Source: Pedobacter nototheniae (GTDB lineage Bacteria > Bacteroidota > Bacteroidia > Sphingobacteriales > Sphingobacteriaceae). Taken from it: a stretch of 64,000 bases of DNA. Location of the stretch: positions 34,849 to 98,848 of the forward strand of contig NZ_RQRS01000024.1 in NCBI RefSeq assembly GCF_004335085.1, read 5' to 3'. Made by a program: the position numbers and the translations under genes. This document shows, piece by piece, positions 26,657 through 36,062 of this stretch. The notes below the pieces were generated by a model that was not told the origin of the DNA, did no database searches, and worked only from the letters and a program-made list of their open reading frames with translations. Positions within the stretch are counted from its first letter, which is position 1. Each line of letters starts with the position of its first letter.

Positions 26657-27766
26657 TTAATTAGGCAAAAATTTAATATCACTGCGCACAGGGAAATGAT
26701 CTGATAGTTTAGCCTGTGTGATGTGGTAATTTAGAATTTCCAGTTGCTTGCTGGTGGCAATATAATCTATTTGGAAGTTAGGAAATTTGCCATTATAAGT
26801 TCTACCCAAGCCTGAGCCTTTTTTAATAAACGCGTTGTTTAAACCTGTTGTAATTTGAGTAACTACATACGAAGCAGGTGTATCGTTAAAATCGCCGGCA
26901 ATTAAATATGGCGTTTCACAGGTCGCCATTTCTTTCTTCATAATATCCACCTGATTGCTTCTTTTTAGGAATGCACTTTTAAGCATTTTTAAAATTCTTT
27001 TTGATGGCTGAATCTCGGTGTTCATTTCTTTTACCTTATCCAAATAATCGTAATCCTGTTTTTCGAAAGAGATAGATTGAAAATGTACGTTATAAATTCT
27101 TAAAGTTTTTAAGCCCATTTGTAAATCTGCATAAATGCTCATATTGCCAGCAATGCCTTGTTCAAATGGTATTTTACCAGTATTTATGATTTTGTATTTA
27201 GAAAAAATAGCTAAACCATTTGCCTCGTACTCGTTTTTATTAGTGGGTACAAAATAATAATACTTAGTGTTTAATAAGGCTTTTAAGCTATCAATTGTAT
27301 CAAAAGAGCCTTTATAACGCGTATAAAATTCCTGAAAGCAAATAATATCAGGGTTTTGATCTTTAACAACTTTCAACATTTTTTCTTTTACAGATTCAGT
27401 ATTATTTTCTCCATAAAGTTTAAAACTGTGTACGTTATAAGTCATCATTCTGATGCTGCCCTCTGATTTTTCGGCACGCCCTTCGCTACCACCAAAAGCA
27501 AGTGTAGCCCTAAGGGTTTTATAACCAAAAGCAATTACGGCTAAAGTAAGAATTGCAAAAAGCCACTTTTTATTGAGCGACCACCAAATTAGAAGGATAA
27601 CATTTCCTAGTAGCGAGAAAGGGTAAGCCAACCCAAAAAAGGCAATTATTGCATGCTTGCGAGGATCCATACTTCCTGCCAAAGTACCAAGCAGCAGAAA
27701 AATAGCCAATACAATAGCAATGGGTATAAGTAATTTATCAAAGAAACTATATTTCTTTTTTGCCAT
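26657..27766 (-). CDS. Membrane-anchored endonuclease/exonuclease/phosphatase-family protein
   Basis: A 369-residue protein with two or three N-terminal membrane helices (about 10-32, 38-62, 67-85) and then an EEP-fold domain (about 102-369). Catalytic-site patterns are MTYNVHSF (Asn), CFQEFYT (Glu), AGDFNDTP (Asp/Asn) and LSDHFPV at the end (Asp-His). The fold covers nucleases, sphingomyelinases and inositol phosphatases; the substrate is not predictable. Its ATG shares one base with the stop of the upstream rhomboid gene, so the two are translationally coupled. It ends the mutL-rhomboid-rhomboid-EEP run. Confidence 0.88.
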   Translation of the reverse strand: MAKKKYSFFDKLLIPIAIVLAIFLLLGTLAGSMDPRKHAIIAFFGLAYPFSLLGNVILLIWWSLNKKWLFAILTLAVIAFGYKTLRATLAFGGSEGRAEKSEGSIRMMTYNVHSFKLYGENNTESVKEKMLKVVKDQNPDIICFQEFYTRYKGSFDTIDSLKALLNTKYYYFVPTNKNEYEANGLAIFSKYKIINTGKIPFEQGIAGNMSIYADLQMGLKTLRIYNVHFQSISFEKQDYDYLDKVKEMNTEIQPSKRILKMLKSAFLKRSNQVDIMKKEMATCETPYLIAGDFNDTPASYVVTQITTGLNNAFIKKGSGLGRTYNGKFPNFQIDYIATSKQLEILNYHITQAKLSDHFPVRSDIKFLPN

Positions 27767-28620
27767 TAATCTTTACTCGCTTTAAAAAGTTTTTCTTTCT
27801 CTACTGCTGATAATTTATCATAACCAGAGGTAGAAATTTTATCTAAAATGGCATCAATTTCCTGTTGAGATACACCTTTAAACTCTGCTTTTTTAATTGG
27901 TTGTTCATTTCTAACTACTCTTAGTTTAGGCTTGCGCTCAAATAATTTGCTCCAGTCAGTTCCGCTTTGCAGGCTTTTAATAAAAGCAAAGCCTAAAAAT
28001 GCACCACCTAAATGCGCCAAACTTCCACCAGCATTTGAAGAAGTAATGCCTATAATATCTAAAATAATATACACTATTGCTAGATATTTAATTTTAACCT
28101 CTCCAAAAAACATTAAAAAAATTGAGTAATTAGGAACCAGGGTAGCTGTAGCCACAATTATAGCCATAACTGCTGCTGATGCTCCAATAAGAATAGCAGA
28201 ATTTATAGAAGAGGCAAAAAATGGAAAAATATTAAACGCAGCTACATAAAAAACGGCACCTGCTAAACCTCCTGCTATGTAAATAAAATGAAATTGTCGG
28301 GCTTTTAGAAAGTTCATAAATATGTTTCCGAACCAGAAAAGACCTATCATATTAAAAAGTAAGTGCAAAAAGCCAGCATGAAAAAACATATAAGTAATTG
28401 CCGTATAAAAATGAGTAGGCAATGCCGATAATGCTGCAGGTAAGCCCAGATATTCGCCAATCCAAGTATATATATTAAATGGTATACCACCCAATAAGCA
28501 GAAAACTGATATTAAGGCAGGTACCACAAATAAAATAACATTTATACCAATGTAAAAAAACAGTGGATTATCCGATTGGAATATTTTAAACTTTAAATCC
28601 TTAAAAATATTGTTATTCAT
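27766..28620 (-). CDS. Rhomboid-family intramembrane serine protease with C-terminal extension
   Basis: A 284-residue polytopic membrane protein. Six helices include the catalytic Ser in LIGASAAVMAI and the catalytic His in SLAHLGGAFLGF; HAGFLHLLFNMIGLFWFG is the loop-1/helix-2 signature. The GxSx motif here is GASA rather than the common GASG. After the last helix a soluble tail (about 215-284) with QQEIDAILDKISTSGYDKLS resembles a DUF6576-type extension. It cleaves membrane proteins, with targets unknown. The ATG at 28620 overlaps the upstream rhomboid stop by 8 bases; an upstream in-frame start at 28677 would lie deep inside that gene. Confidence 0.9.
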   Translation of the reverse strand: MNNNIFKDLKFKIFQSDNPLFFYIGINVILFVVPALISVFCLLGGIPFNIYTWIGEYLGLPAALSALPTHFYTAITYMFFHAGFLHLLFNMIGLFWFGNIFMNFLKARQFHFIYIAGGLAGAVFYVAAFNIFPFFASSINSAILIGASAAVMAIIVATATLVPNYSIFLMFFGEVKIKYLAIVYIILDIIGITSSNAGGSLAHLGGAFLGFAFIKSLQSGTDWSKLFERKPKLRVVRNEQPIKKAEFKGVSQQEIDAILDKISTSGYDKLSAVEKEKLFKASKD

Positions 28621-29326
28621 ACAGCGTATAAAAATTATCTTTTTTATCCTTCCATAATTTAACCAGAATAAATCCAATTAAAGCGCCACCTAAGTGTGCA
28701 TAATGGGCAATAGAATCACCTTGTATTTGTGCTACACCTAAAGAAAGTTCTATTAAAATATAAACAGGGATAATGTACTTAGCTTTAACCGGAACCGGAA
28801 TAAACATAATTAAAAGTTCTGCATTAGGATAAAGCATTCCGAAGGCAACTAAAAGTCCAAAAATGGCACCAGAAGCACCTAACATGGGGCCAAAATAAAT
28901 TTCCCCCAATAATTTAAATTCATCTTTACTCTTAGGTACATAAATCGTTATGTCTGAAATCCAATGCCCAGTTACTGAATATATTTCGTAAGATTGAACG
29001 GCCCATTGAAGGGCTAGTGCACCAAGTCCTGTTAAAAGATAAAATATTATAAATTTTTTACTTCCCCATCTGGTTTCTAATAAGCTTCCAAAACTATATA
29101 GAGCAAACATATTAAATATGATATGGAAATAGTTTTGTGGACTATGCATAAACATGTATGTTATGGGTTGCCAGATTTGAAACTTTGGAGAGTTAAAGAA
29201 GTAGACAGCAAACCAATTAATCAAAGGATAAGTACCATTTTGGTTAAATACTAGTGTAGCTGCAAAAAATAGAATATTAATAATCAGCAGGTTTTTTACT
29301 ACTGGTGGTATATGTATGTTGTTCAT
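28613..29326 (-). CDS. Rhomboid-family intramembrane serine protease
   Basis: A 237-residue six-helix rhomboid. The helix-2 signature FHIIFNMFALYSFG, the nucleophile Ser in MLGASGAIFGLL and the catalytic His in HYAHLGGALIGF are all present, so it should be active. It lies 57 bases after mutL and overlaps the start of a second, longer rhomboid, so the pair is co-expressed. The substrate is unknown. Confidence 0.93.
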   Translation of the reverse strand: MNNIHIPPVVKNLLIINILFFAATLVFNQNGTYPLINWFAVYFFNSPKFQIWQPITYMFMHSPQNYFHIIFNMFALYSFGSLLETRWGSKKFIIFYLLTGLGALALQWAVQSYEIYSVTGHWISDITIYVPKSKDEFKLLGEIYFGPMLGASGAIFGLLVAFGMLYPNAELLIMFIPVPVKAKYIIPVYILIELSLGVAQIQGDSIAHYAHLGGALIGFILVKLWKDKKDNFYTLYE

Positions 29327-29383
29327 TTATGGTATTGTTATTCTAATTAAGCTTATTTAAAGCTTTTCGCTTCATTTTACTTA

Positions 29384-31234
29384 TTACTTTTCAAATTTCT
29401 TATCCAGCTCTGCCAAAGTAATGGTTTGTATAATTGGTTTTCCACTTACGCTAAAGTTAGGTGTTTTGCAGCCAAAAAGCTCATCAATAAGGGTGTTCAT
29501 TTCTTCCTGACTTAGTGCTGTTCCTGCTTTTATAGCACTATTTTTTGCTAAACTGCGGGCCAAGCTATCACGTTTGTTTAATTTAAGTTCTTGTTGTGAG
29601 TTTTTAAAGCCCTCAATAAGCTGTTCAAATAATTGCGTTTCATTTATATTACTGCTGCCTAAATCAACAGGAATACCTTCAACCACTAACGTGTTTTTAC
29701 CAAATTCGCGTACATCAAAGCCTAAACTTTTTATATCATCCAATAAACTTTTAGCCAATTCAAAATCATTGGCGTTTAAGGTTATCGTTTGCGGAAATAA
29801 ACTTTGCTGTGAAGCCCCTTTGCGATCATCAAGATGTACGAGAAATCGCTCGTAAAGGATTCGCTCATGTGCCATTTGCTGATCGATAACCATTAAACCC
29901 GATTTAATTTGAGATACAATATAGCGATTGTGCAACTGCATATATTGCTTTTGCTTAGTTTCTAAAACAGTATCATCAGCATAAAATGAAGTTTGTTCTA
30001 CAGTAGGTTGTTGCGTTACTTCATACAATGAACCCCAGTTTTTAGTACTTGGTTTGGCTTCATAACTTCTTGGTGCGCTATTAGCCGCAGTAGTATAACC
30101 CAAACCAACTTCGCTTTTATCACTTGCAAAAGGGTTAAAATCAGGATTAAAGTTAATGCTTGGTGGAACAATATCTTCCACCGCTTTTGGTGTAATCATA
30201 TTGCTGAAACCAGTTTCCTGATCAAAATCAAGCGTTGGCGCAATATTATAACGACCGATTGATCTTTTTACAGCCGATTTTAAAATGGCGTAAATAGATT
30301 TCTCATCAAGGTATTTTATTTCTGTTTTGGTTGGATGAACGTTAACATCAATTTTTGCAGGATCAATTTCTATAAATAAAACATAAAGTGGATAACTGTC
30401 ATCAGGTAAAAGATCTTCAAAAGCCGAACTTACTGCATGATTTAAATACGGATCTTTAATAAAACGATTGTTTACGAAGAAAAACTGCTCTCCCCTTGTT
30501 TTTTTAGCGAAGGCAGGTTTTCCAATATATCCTTTTAGGTTAATAATGGTTGTATCCTCTTCAACAGGAACTAAACGTTCGTTATAATTGTTGCCAAACA
30601 AATGAACAATACGTTGCTTTAAATTTCCTTTTGGTAAATTAAAAATCTCTACGCCATCATGGTGCAAGCTAAAAAATACAGCTGGATGAGCTAAAGCCAC
30701 ACGTTGAAACTCGTCAATAATATGGCGCATTTCTACCGGATTGCTCTTTAAGAAATTTCTTCTGGCAGGGGTATTAAAGAATAAATTTTTAATGGCTATT
30801 TGTGTGCCTGGTGAAGTTGCTACAGGTTCCTGATTAATAATTTGAGCACCTTCAATACTAATGCAAGTGCCAATTTCATCCTCATGCCTTCGGGTTTTCA
30901 TTTCAACCTGCGCAATGGCTGCAATAGATGCCATTGCCTCGCCACGGAAACCCATAGTACGAATGGCAAACAAATCTTCGGCCTTTTTTACCTTAGAAGT
31001 TGCATGGCGCTCAAAGCACATTCTGGCATCGGTAACGCTCATACCACAGCCATTATCAATGATCTGAATTAATGCTTTACCTGCATCTTTTATCACCAGT
31101 TGGATTTTATCTGCTCCGGCATCAATAGAATTTTCAAGCAATTCTTTTACCGCAGAAGCAGGTCTTTGAACAACTTCTCCGGCAGCAATCTGGTTGGCAA
31201 CAGCATCAGGTAATAAATGAATAATATCAGTCAT
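29384..31234 (-). CDS. mutL: DNA mismatch repair protein MutL
   Basis: A 616-residue MutL. The GHKL ATPase is N-terminal, with ELLENSIDAGADKIQL, IDNGCGM, TMGFRGEAM and the MutL signature within GFRGEAMASI; the transducer contains DVNVHPTKTEI. A low-complexity linker (about 335-430) precedes the dimerisation domain. There the place of the endonuclease motif DQHAxxExxxxE reads DQQMAHERILYE (from Asp451), with Gln and Met in place of His and Ala. The protein couples MutS mismatch recognition to strand removal. The ATG at 31234 is chosen over a TTG at 31246. It is the first gene of a four-gene minus-strand run. Confidence 0.95.
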   Translation of the reverse strand: MTDIIHLLPDAVANQIAAGEVVQRPASAVKELLENSIDAGADKIQLVIKDAGKALIQIIDNGCGMSVTDARMCFERHATSKVKKAEDLFAIRTMGFRGEAMASIAAIAQVEMKTRRHEDEIGTCISIEGAQIINQEPVATSPGTQIAIKNLFFNTPARRNFLKSNPVEMRHIIDEFQRVALAHPAVFFSLHHDGVEIFNLPKGNLKQRIVHLFGNNYNERLVPVEEDTTIINLKGYIGKPAFAKKTRGEQFFFVNNRFIKDPYLNHAVSSAFEDLLPDDSYPLYVLFIEIDPAKIDVNVHPTKTEIKYLDEKSIYAILKSAVKRSIGRYNIAPTLDFDQETGFSNMITPKAVEDIVPPSINFNPDFNPFASDKSEVGLGYTTAANSAPRSYEAKPSTKNWGSLYEVTQQPTVEQTSFYADDTVLETKQKQYMQLHNRYIVSQIKSGLMVIDQQMAHERILYERFLVHLDDRKGASQQSLFPQTITLNANDFELAKSLLDDIKSLGFDVREFGKNTLVVEGIPVDLGSSNINETQLFEQLIEGFKNSQQELKLNKRDSLARSLAKNSAIKAGTALSQEEMNTLIDELFGCKTPNFSVSGKPIIQTITLAELDKKFEK

Positions 31235-31438
31235 GTATAAAGGCAATGTGAAATTGCTAAATTATACAAAATAAGCTTAAGGCTGGTGCTTTGTTTAAAA
31301 CTCAACACATAAATGACTGTAGTTAAAGCTTTAAAATTAGCCGCTTTGATAAAAAAGTAAAAGCGACCCGAATCCATATCTTTAGTCTATTTATTTGCAC
31401 ATGTTTATTTTTTGGAAAGCAAAGTCTGTGAATCTTTT

Positions 31439-31510
31439 GAAAATTGCTCCCCGCTTTTCGCTATAGTCCCGATGAAAAATCGGGAGCTGCCGCTGCAATC
31501 GGGTTTAAGT
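31439..31510 (+). repeat. Interspersed CCCGAT hairpin element
   Basis: Starts GAAAATTGCTCCCCGCTTTT and holds the stem TCCCGAT (31467-31473) / ATCGGGA (31479-31485) with loop GAAAA, then GCCGCTGCAATCGGGTTTAA. The same order of blocks recurs, decayed, 252 bases downstream. Confidence 0.55.
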
Positions 31511-31690
31511 ACACCGTTTTTGTCGTAAAATGAATGGAGCAAATCGACTTATTCATCACCAATCACTTATTTGTAAACCCGATCTGAGTGAATGCTACAG
31601 ATTTTTATCTGGGCAGAAACGTGAGCGGGACTGCTTTAAGTAAAATGCTAAATCCGTTCATTTCCAAATTTTACAAGCTTACGGATTTTT

Positions 31691-31768
31691 GAAAATTGTT
31701 TCTCGCTTTTTACTAAGGTTTTGATAAAAATCGACCGTTACTTTTGCCATTAGGTTTATTATTTAAGA
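31691..31768 (+). repeat. Decayed copy of the CCCGAT element
   Basis: GAAAATTG, CGCTTTT, GATAAAAATCG and a GGTTT...TTTAAG end follow in the same order as in the intact copy, but the GC-rich stem is gone. This points to an old duplication. Confidence 0.4.
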
Positions 31769-31856
31769 TTAAATTTTACACGTTCAGTTTTAAAATGCTT
31801 TTCTGTATAACCGAATTTACAAAGCAAACTAAATTCAATTTTCTATCTTTATCAAT

Positions 31857-33488
31857 ATGAAATCCTTAAGCTACGCACTAATTGTTATTGCTTTTTTAAC
31901 TGCTTGTAGTAAGAAAAAAGCCGATTTAATTATTTACAACACTAAAGTTTACACCGTAAATTCAAACTTCGATACGGTTGAAGCCTTTGCGGTAAAAGAT
32001 GGTAAAATTTTGGCTATTGGAAAAAGCGAGGAAATTAGAAAACAATATACCGCAACAGATGAAATTGATGCAACAGGAAAAGTTGTTTATCCAGGTTTTA
32101 TAGATGCCCATGCACATTTTTTTGGTTACGGACAAAGTTTGCAAACGGCTGATTTACGAGAAACCAAATCTTGGGAAGAAGTAGGCCAACGTTTAGTTGC
32201 TTTTGCAAAAACGCATCCCGATGGTTGGCTAATTGGCAATGGCTGGGATCAAAACGATTGGGCGGATAAATCTTTTCCAACAAATGAGCAGCTGAATAAA
32301 TTGTTTCCTAATCGGCCTGTGTTTTTAAATCGTATTGATGGACATGCAGCTGTAGCTAATCAAAAAGCATTGGATGAAGCTGGAATAAAGCAAGCTGAAA
32401 AGTTAATTGGAGGAGATATGCTTACAAAAAATGGTAAGCTAACTGGCGTTTTGATTGATAATGCTGTTTCATTGGTTGAAAAGAAAATTCCTTCTCCTGA
32501 TGCCAAACAAGCAGAAAAAATATTGCTTGATGCACAACGAAATTGCTTCGCCGCTGGCTTAACAACAATTGATGACTGTGGATTGGGCTTTGAAGCTGTA
32601 GATTTTATAGAGAAACTACAGTCTGCCAATAAGTTAAAAATGCGGTTGTATATAATGCTGAGCGATGCGCCGCAAAACTATGATTATCTATTTAAACGAG
32701 GTGCAATTAAAACTGATCGATTAAATGTAAGGGCTTTTAAAGTTTATGCAGATGGTGCTTTAGGCTCTCGTGGGGCTTGTCTTTTACATCCTTATAGTGA
32801 TATGCCAGGTAAGAGTGGCTTTTTGTTGAGTGATAAGAAGCATTTTGAAGAAGTTGCCATCAAAATTGCCGAACATAATTTTCAAATGTGTACACATGCC
32901 ATCGGTGATTCTGCAAATCGTGTGATGTTAAATATTTATAATAAAGTTTTAAAGGGTAAAAACGATAAACGTTGGCGTATAGAACATGCACAGGTAATTA
33001 ATGCAAATGATTTTAATTTGTTTGGAAAAGCGAGCATTATTCCTTCGGTACAGCCAACTCACGCCACATCCGATATGTATTGGGCGGGCCAACGTTTGGG
33101 TGCTAAACGATTAAAAGATGCGTACGCTTACAAACAGTTATTAAAACAAAATGGATGGATTCCACTTGGAACAGATTTTCCTGTCGAAAACATTAATCCA
33201 TTATTAACGTTTTATGCTGCAACGGTAAGAGAAGATGCAAAAGGTTTTCCGGCAGGAGGTTTTCAAATGGAAAATGCCCTTACACCTGAAGAAGCTTTAA
33301 AAGGAATGACCATTTGGGCCGCTAAAGCTAATTTTGAAGAAAAAGAAAAAGGAAGTATTGAAGCTGGAAAGCTTGCCGATTTTGTTATTTTAGACGCCGA
33401 TATTTTAAAATCAACACCACAACAATTACTAAAAACCAAAGTTTTAAAAACCTACCTGAACGGAGAAAAAGTATATGAAGCGAAATAG
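31857..33488 (+). CDS. YtcJ-like amidohydrolase, lipoprotein
   Basis: A 543-residue metal-dependent hydrolase of the amidohydrolase-3 group. Residues 1-17 form a lipoprotein signal with lipobox LTAC. The metal-site signature GFIDAHAHFFGYG is near residue 82. Later come CTHAIGDSANR and RIEHAQVI (metal-binding His), and PLGTDFPVENINP with the catalytic Asp. The C-terminal beta-sandwich ends KLADFVILDADIL. YtcJ-type enzymes act on amides or cyclic amides; the actual substrate is unknown. The gene overlaps the next one by 14 bases, so the two form an operon. A weak -7 box TATCTTTA lies 5 bases before the ATG. Confidence 0.9.
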   Translation: MKSLSYALIVIAFLTACSKKKADLIIYNTKVYTVNSNFDTVEAFAVKDGKILAIGKSEEIRKQYTATDEIDATGKVVYPGFIDAHAHFFGYGQSLQTADLRETKSWEEVGQRLVAFAKTHPDGWLIGNGWDQNDWADKSFPTNEQLNKLFPNRPVFLNRIDGHAAVANQKALDEAGIKQAEKLIGGDMLTKNGKLTGVLIDNAVSLVEKKIPSPDAKQAEKILLDAQRNCFAAGLTTIDDCGLGFEAVDFIEKLQSANKLKMRLYIMLSDAPQNYDYLFKRGAIKTDRLNVRAFKVYADGALGSRGACLLHPYSDMPGKSGFLLSDKKHFEEVAIKIAEHNFQMCTHAIGDSANRVMLNIYNKVLKGKNDKRWRIEHAQVINANDFNLFGKASIIPSVQPTHATSDMYWAGQRLGAKRLKDAYAYKQLLKQNGWIPLGTDFPVENINPLLTFYAATVREDAKGFPAGGFQMENALTPEEALKGMTIWAAKANFEEKEKGSIEAGKLADFVILDADILKSTPQQLLKTKVLKTYLNGEKVYEAK

Positions 33489-35292
33489 ATTGTTCATCCT
33501 GGCGGCTGCAAGTTTCTTTAATGTTTTATGCCTTATGGCTTGTGCACAGGAGCACGCTCAAAATGAAAAGAAATTAACCATTAATAATGAAATTGCCCGT
33601 AAAACGGTTCTACTAAATAATCAAGATTCTATAATTCCATTAAAATCATTAGATAAAAAAACTATAGCATCTGTAAGCCTTGGGTTTGCTTTTAGTTCGG
33701 TTTTTGATAGTTTGGCAAATAAATATGATCAAGTAACGTCCTTTTCAGCAGTTTCTTATCCAGATACTTCAAACTTAAATGATTTAGAAGATGACTTGAA
33801 ATACTTTAATACTATTCTAGTTTCTGTTGATAATCAAAATATAAATAAGGCCAAGTATGTTAATTTTATAAATAACATTAGTAAAACTAAAAAGGTTATT
33901 ATTTCCTTTTTTGGAGATGGAATAGGTTTGAAATCGTTCGATTTACTTAAAATGCCTATAATATGGACGCAAGATAATTCTGCGGATGCCGCAGCTATAG
34001 TGCCTCAGTATATTTTTGGAGGGATTGGTGCCAGCAATAAGCTAACTACAAATTACTCGGGCAAGTATACCATTGGCTCTGGTTATACCACCGTTGCAAC
34101 ACGTTTAAAATATACAGTGCCTGAAGATGCTGGCTTAAACTCCAATAGCTTAAAAGAGATAGATGATATTGCTGCCGAGGCGATAAGCCAAAAGGCAACA
34201 CCTGGTTTAGTTGTTTTAGTAGCTAAAGATGGTAAGGTGATTTTTAATAAAGCTTACGGAAATCATACTTACACGGATAATGTACCTGATAAAGTAACTG
34301 ATATTTTCGATTTAGCATCTGTTACTAAAATTACGGCAACTACTCCAGCTGTAATGCGTTTATTTGAAGAAGCCAAACTAAAATTGGATACCAATATTGC
34401 CGCCTATATTCCAAAGGCACGTACTACACCAATGAGTAATATTCAGGTTAGAGAAGTAATGCTGCATCAGGCAGGCTTTATTCCCTACATTCCTTTTCAT
34501 GATTATGTAAAAACCGGCGATTATAGTAGAGATTCTTCTGCCGCTTTTCCAACAAAGGTTGCAGATAATTATTACATTAAAAAGGGCTTCTTTAAAGATT
34601 TTATGTGGCCTAAAATGCTTAATTCTCCAATTAAAACCCGTGGGCAATATGTTTATAGCGACATTAGTATGTACGTTATGAAAGATATTGTTGAGCACAT
34701 TAGTGAAGAGCCACTTAACCAATATGTAAACGAAAACTTTTACAAACCATTGGGGATGCAAATGGCAGGCTTTTTACCAAGAAACAGATTTAAGCCCGAA
34801 CAAATTATACCTACGGAAGATGATAAATATTTTAGAAAAACATTACTTGTAGGTTATGTGCACGATCAGGGAGCGGCTTTAGCAGGTGGTGTTTCTGGTC
34901 ATGCTGGTTTATTTGCAAATAGTAATGATATGGCTATTTTTTATCAAATGCTGTTAAACCGTGGTACATATGGCGGTACGCAATATTTTAAAGCTCAAAC
35001 GGTAGATATGTTTACCTCAAAGCAATCTAATGTAAGCCGACGTGGTTTAGGGTTCGATCGCTGGGATCCAGATAGTACCAAACATTATCCTTCAAATTTG
35101 GCCTCGCCACAAACTTATGGGCATACAGGTTATACTGGCACATGTGTTTGGGTTGATCCTTCGAGAGGATTAGTTTATATATTCTTATCAAATCGTGTTA
35201 ATCCAACCGTAACGGATAAGTTATCTAATTTAAAAATCAGAGGTCGTATTCAGGATGTTGTGAATAAAGCCATTGATGATTCTAAGAAATAA
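33475..35292 (+). CDS. Beta-lactamase-fold serine hydrolase with an orphan GH3 C-terminal-like domain
   Basis: A 605-residue protein with a signal (lipobox-like LMAC, Cys23). Residues about 40-205 resemble the C-terminal domain of GH3 glycosidases (ARKTVLLNNQDSIIPLKS at the start, IFGGIGASNKLT at the end). Residues about 220-600 are a class-C beta-lactamase/esterase domain with SVTK (Ser282, Lys285), YSD (Tyr394) and HTG (His550), all intact. Related Bacteroidota proteins of about 950 residues carry a full GH3 catalytic barrel before this pair of domains; here the barrel is absent. Role unknown; peptidoglycan-related hydrolysis is a guess. It overlaps the amidohydrolase by 14 bases. Confidence 0.85.
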   Translation: MKRNRLFILAAASFFNVLCLMACAQEHAQNEKKLTINNEIARKTVLLNNQDSIIPLKSLDKKTIASVSLGFAFSSVFDSLANKYDQVTSFSAVSYPDTSNLNDLEDDLKYFNTILVSVDNQNINKAKYVNFINNISKTKKVIISFFGDGIGLKSFDLLKMPIIWTQDNSADAAAIVPQYIFGGIGASNKLTTNYSGKYTIGSGYTTVATRLKYTVPEDAGLNSNSLKEIDDIAAEAISQKATPGLVVLVAKDGKVIFNKAYGNHTYTDNVPDKVTDIFDLASVTKITATTPAVMRLFEEAKLKLDTNIAAYIPKARTTPMSNIQVREVMLHQAGFIPYIPFHDYVKTGDYSRDSSAAFPTKVADNYYIKKGFFKDFMWPKMLNSPIKTRGQYVYSDISMYVMKDIVEHISEEPLNQYVNENFYKPLGMQMAGFLPRNRFKPEQIIPTEDDKYFRKTLLVGYVHDQGAALAGGVSGHAGLFANSNDMAIFYQMLLNRGTYGGTQYFKAQTVDMFTSKQSNVSRRGLGFDRWDPDSTKHYPSNLASPQTYGHTGYTGTCVWVDPSRGLVYIFLSNRVNPTVTDKLSNLKIRGRIQDVVNKAIDDSKK

Positions 35293-35298
35293 AACATA

Positions 35299-35330
35299 AA
35301 AAAGGGTAAGACTAAAATCTTACCCTTTTT
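35299..35330. terminator. Bidirectional terminator
   Basis: A perfect 13-bp stem, AAAAAGGGTAAGA with TCTTACCCTTTTT, around a 6-base loop. It lies between convergent genes, 7 bases after the serine hydrolase stop and 3 bases from the TPR gene stop. Confidence 0.9.
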
Positions 35331-35332
35331 TA

Positions 35333-35935
35333 TTATTCATCATCCAAAAGTGTTACGCAGTTTTCTGCTAGCTTTTTAAGTCTGGTATCTAATGTAGTAA
35401 TGGATTGAGGGGCTTTTATACTTTTGTAATAGAAATTAATCATTGCTAATGTTTCTTCATCCGGATCGCAAGCCTGTGCTTTTTCCAGGTATGATAAAGT
35501 AATTAAAGCTTCTTTTTTGTATTCTGCCAAATATTGATTGTATAATGGAATATTTTTTTGCTTACCTGCTTCATTTAATTTGCCTGATAAGATATTAGCT
35601 TTTTCTAACCTCATAGCGGCAAGTGCTCTGTAAGGAACATAATACCCTGGTACAATTTTAATGCAATCTTTGTAATAAGGAACTGATTTTTCTGGTTGCC
35701 CGGTTTCTTCATAAAGGCGACCCAAATGGAAATTTATATTGGCAATTTGTTTTTCATTTAATTCGGTTTTATGCTCTAAAAGATCTAACGCCTTCGTTAT
35801 GGCTTCTTTTTGTTGCCCCGGCACCATTCTAACCTGAGTATAGTCCCAATATTTTTCCTTTACCGTTGAAGTTTGTGAAAAAGTCAGTTTTGTAATTAAT
35901 AATAGAAATAAGCAGAGTGTTAATCTTTTAGTCAT
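35333..35935 (-). CDS. Secreted TPR protein
   Basis: A 200-residue protein with a signal peptide (1-20, ending LTFSQ) and about three TPR-like helix pairs, including ANINFHLGRLYEETGQPEKS and VPYRALAAMRLEKANIL. It probably serves as a periplasmic protein-protein scaffold. No enzymatic motif and no partner is evident; the gene stands alone and converges with the serine hydrolase. Confidence 0.8.
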   Translation of the reverse strand: MTKRLTLCLFLLLITKLTFSQTSTVKEKYWDYTQVRMVPGQQKEAITKALDLLEHKTELNEKQIANINFHLGRLYEETGQPEKSVPYYKDCIKIVPGYYVPYRALAAMRLEKANILSGKLNEAGKQKNIPLYNQYLAEYKKEALITLSYLEKAQACDPDEETLAMINFYYKSIKAPQSITTLDTRLKKLAENCVTLLDDE

Positions 35936-36062
35936 TGGTTTTATAATAAGCGTTAAAAATATAAGAAAATTTAGGAGAGATTAGGGGTTTTACGGAATTA
36001 CAACAAAAACCGAAATCTAAAGTAATGAAACAGATTTTATAAAAACAAAAAAAGCACTAAGT

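Larger units (their letters stand above)
31235..31856. other. Gene-free stretch with an inverted-repeat element
   Basis: About 620 bases between divergent genes. One element at 31439-31510 contains a perfect stem, TCCCGAT with ATCGGGA, and a second, decayed version lies at 31691-31768. The rest is AT-rich with no gene or RNA that I recognise. Confidence 0.6.
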
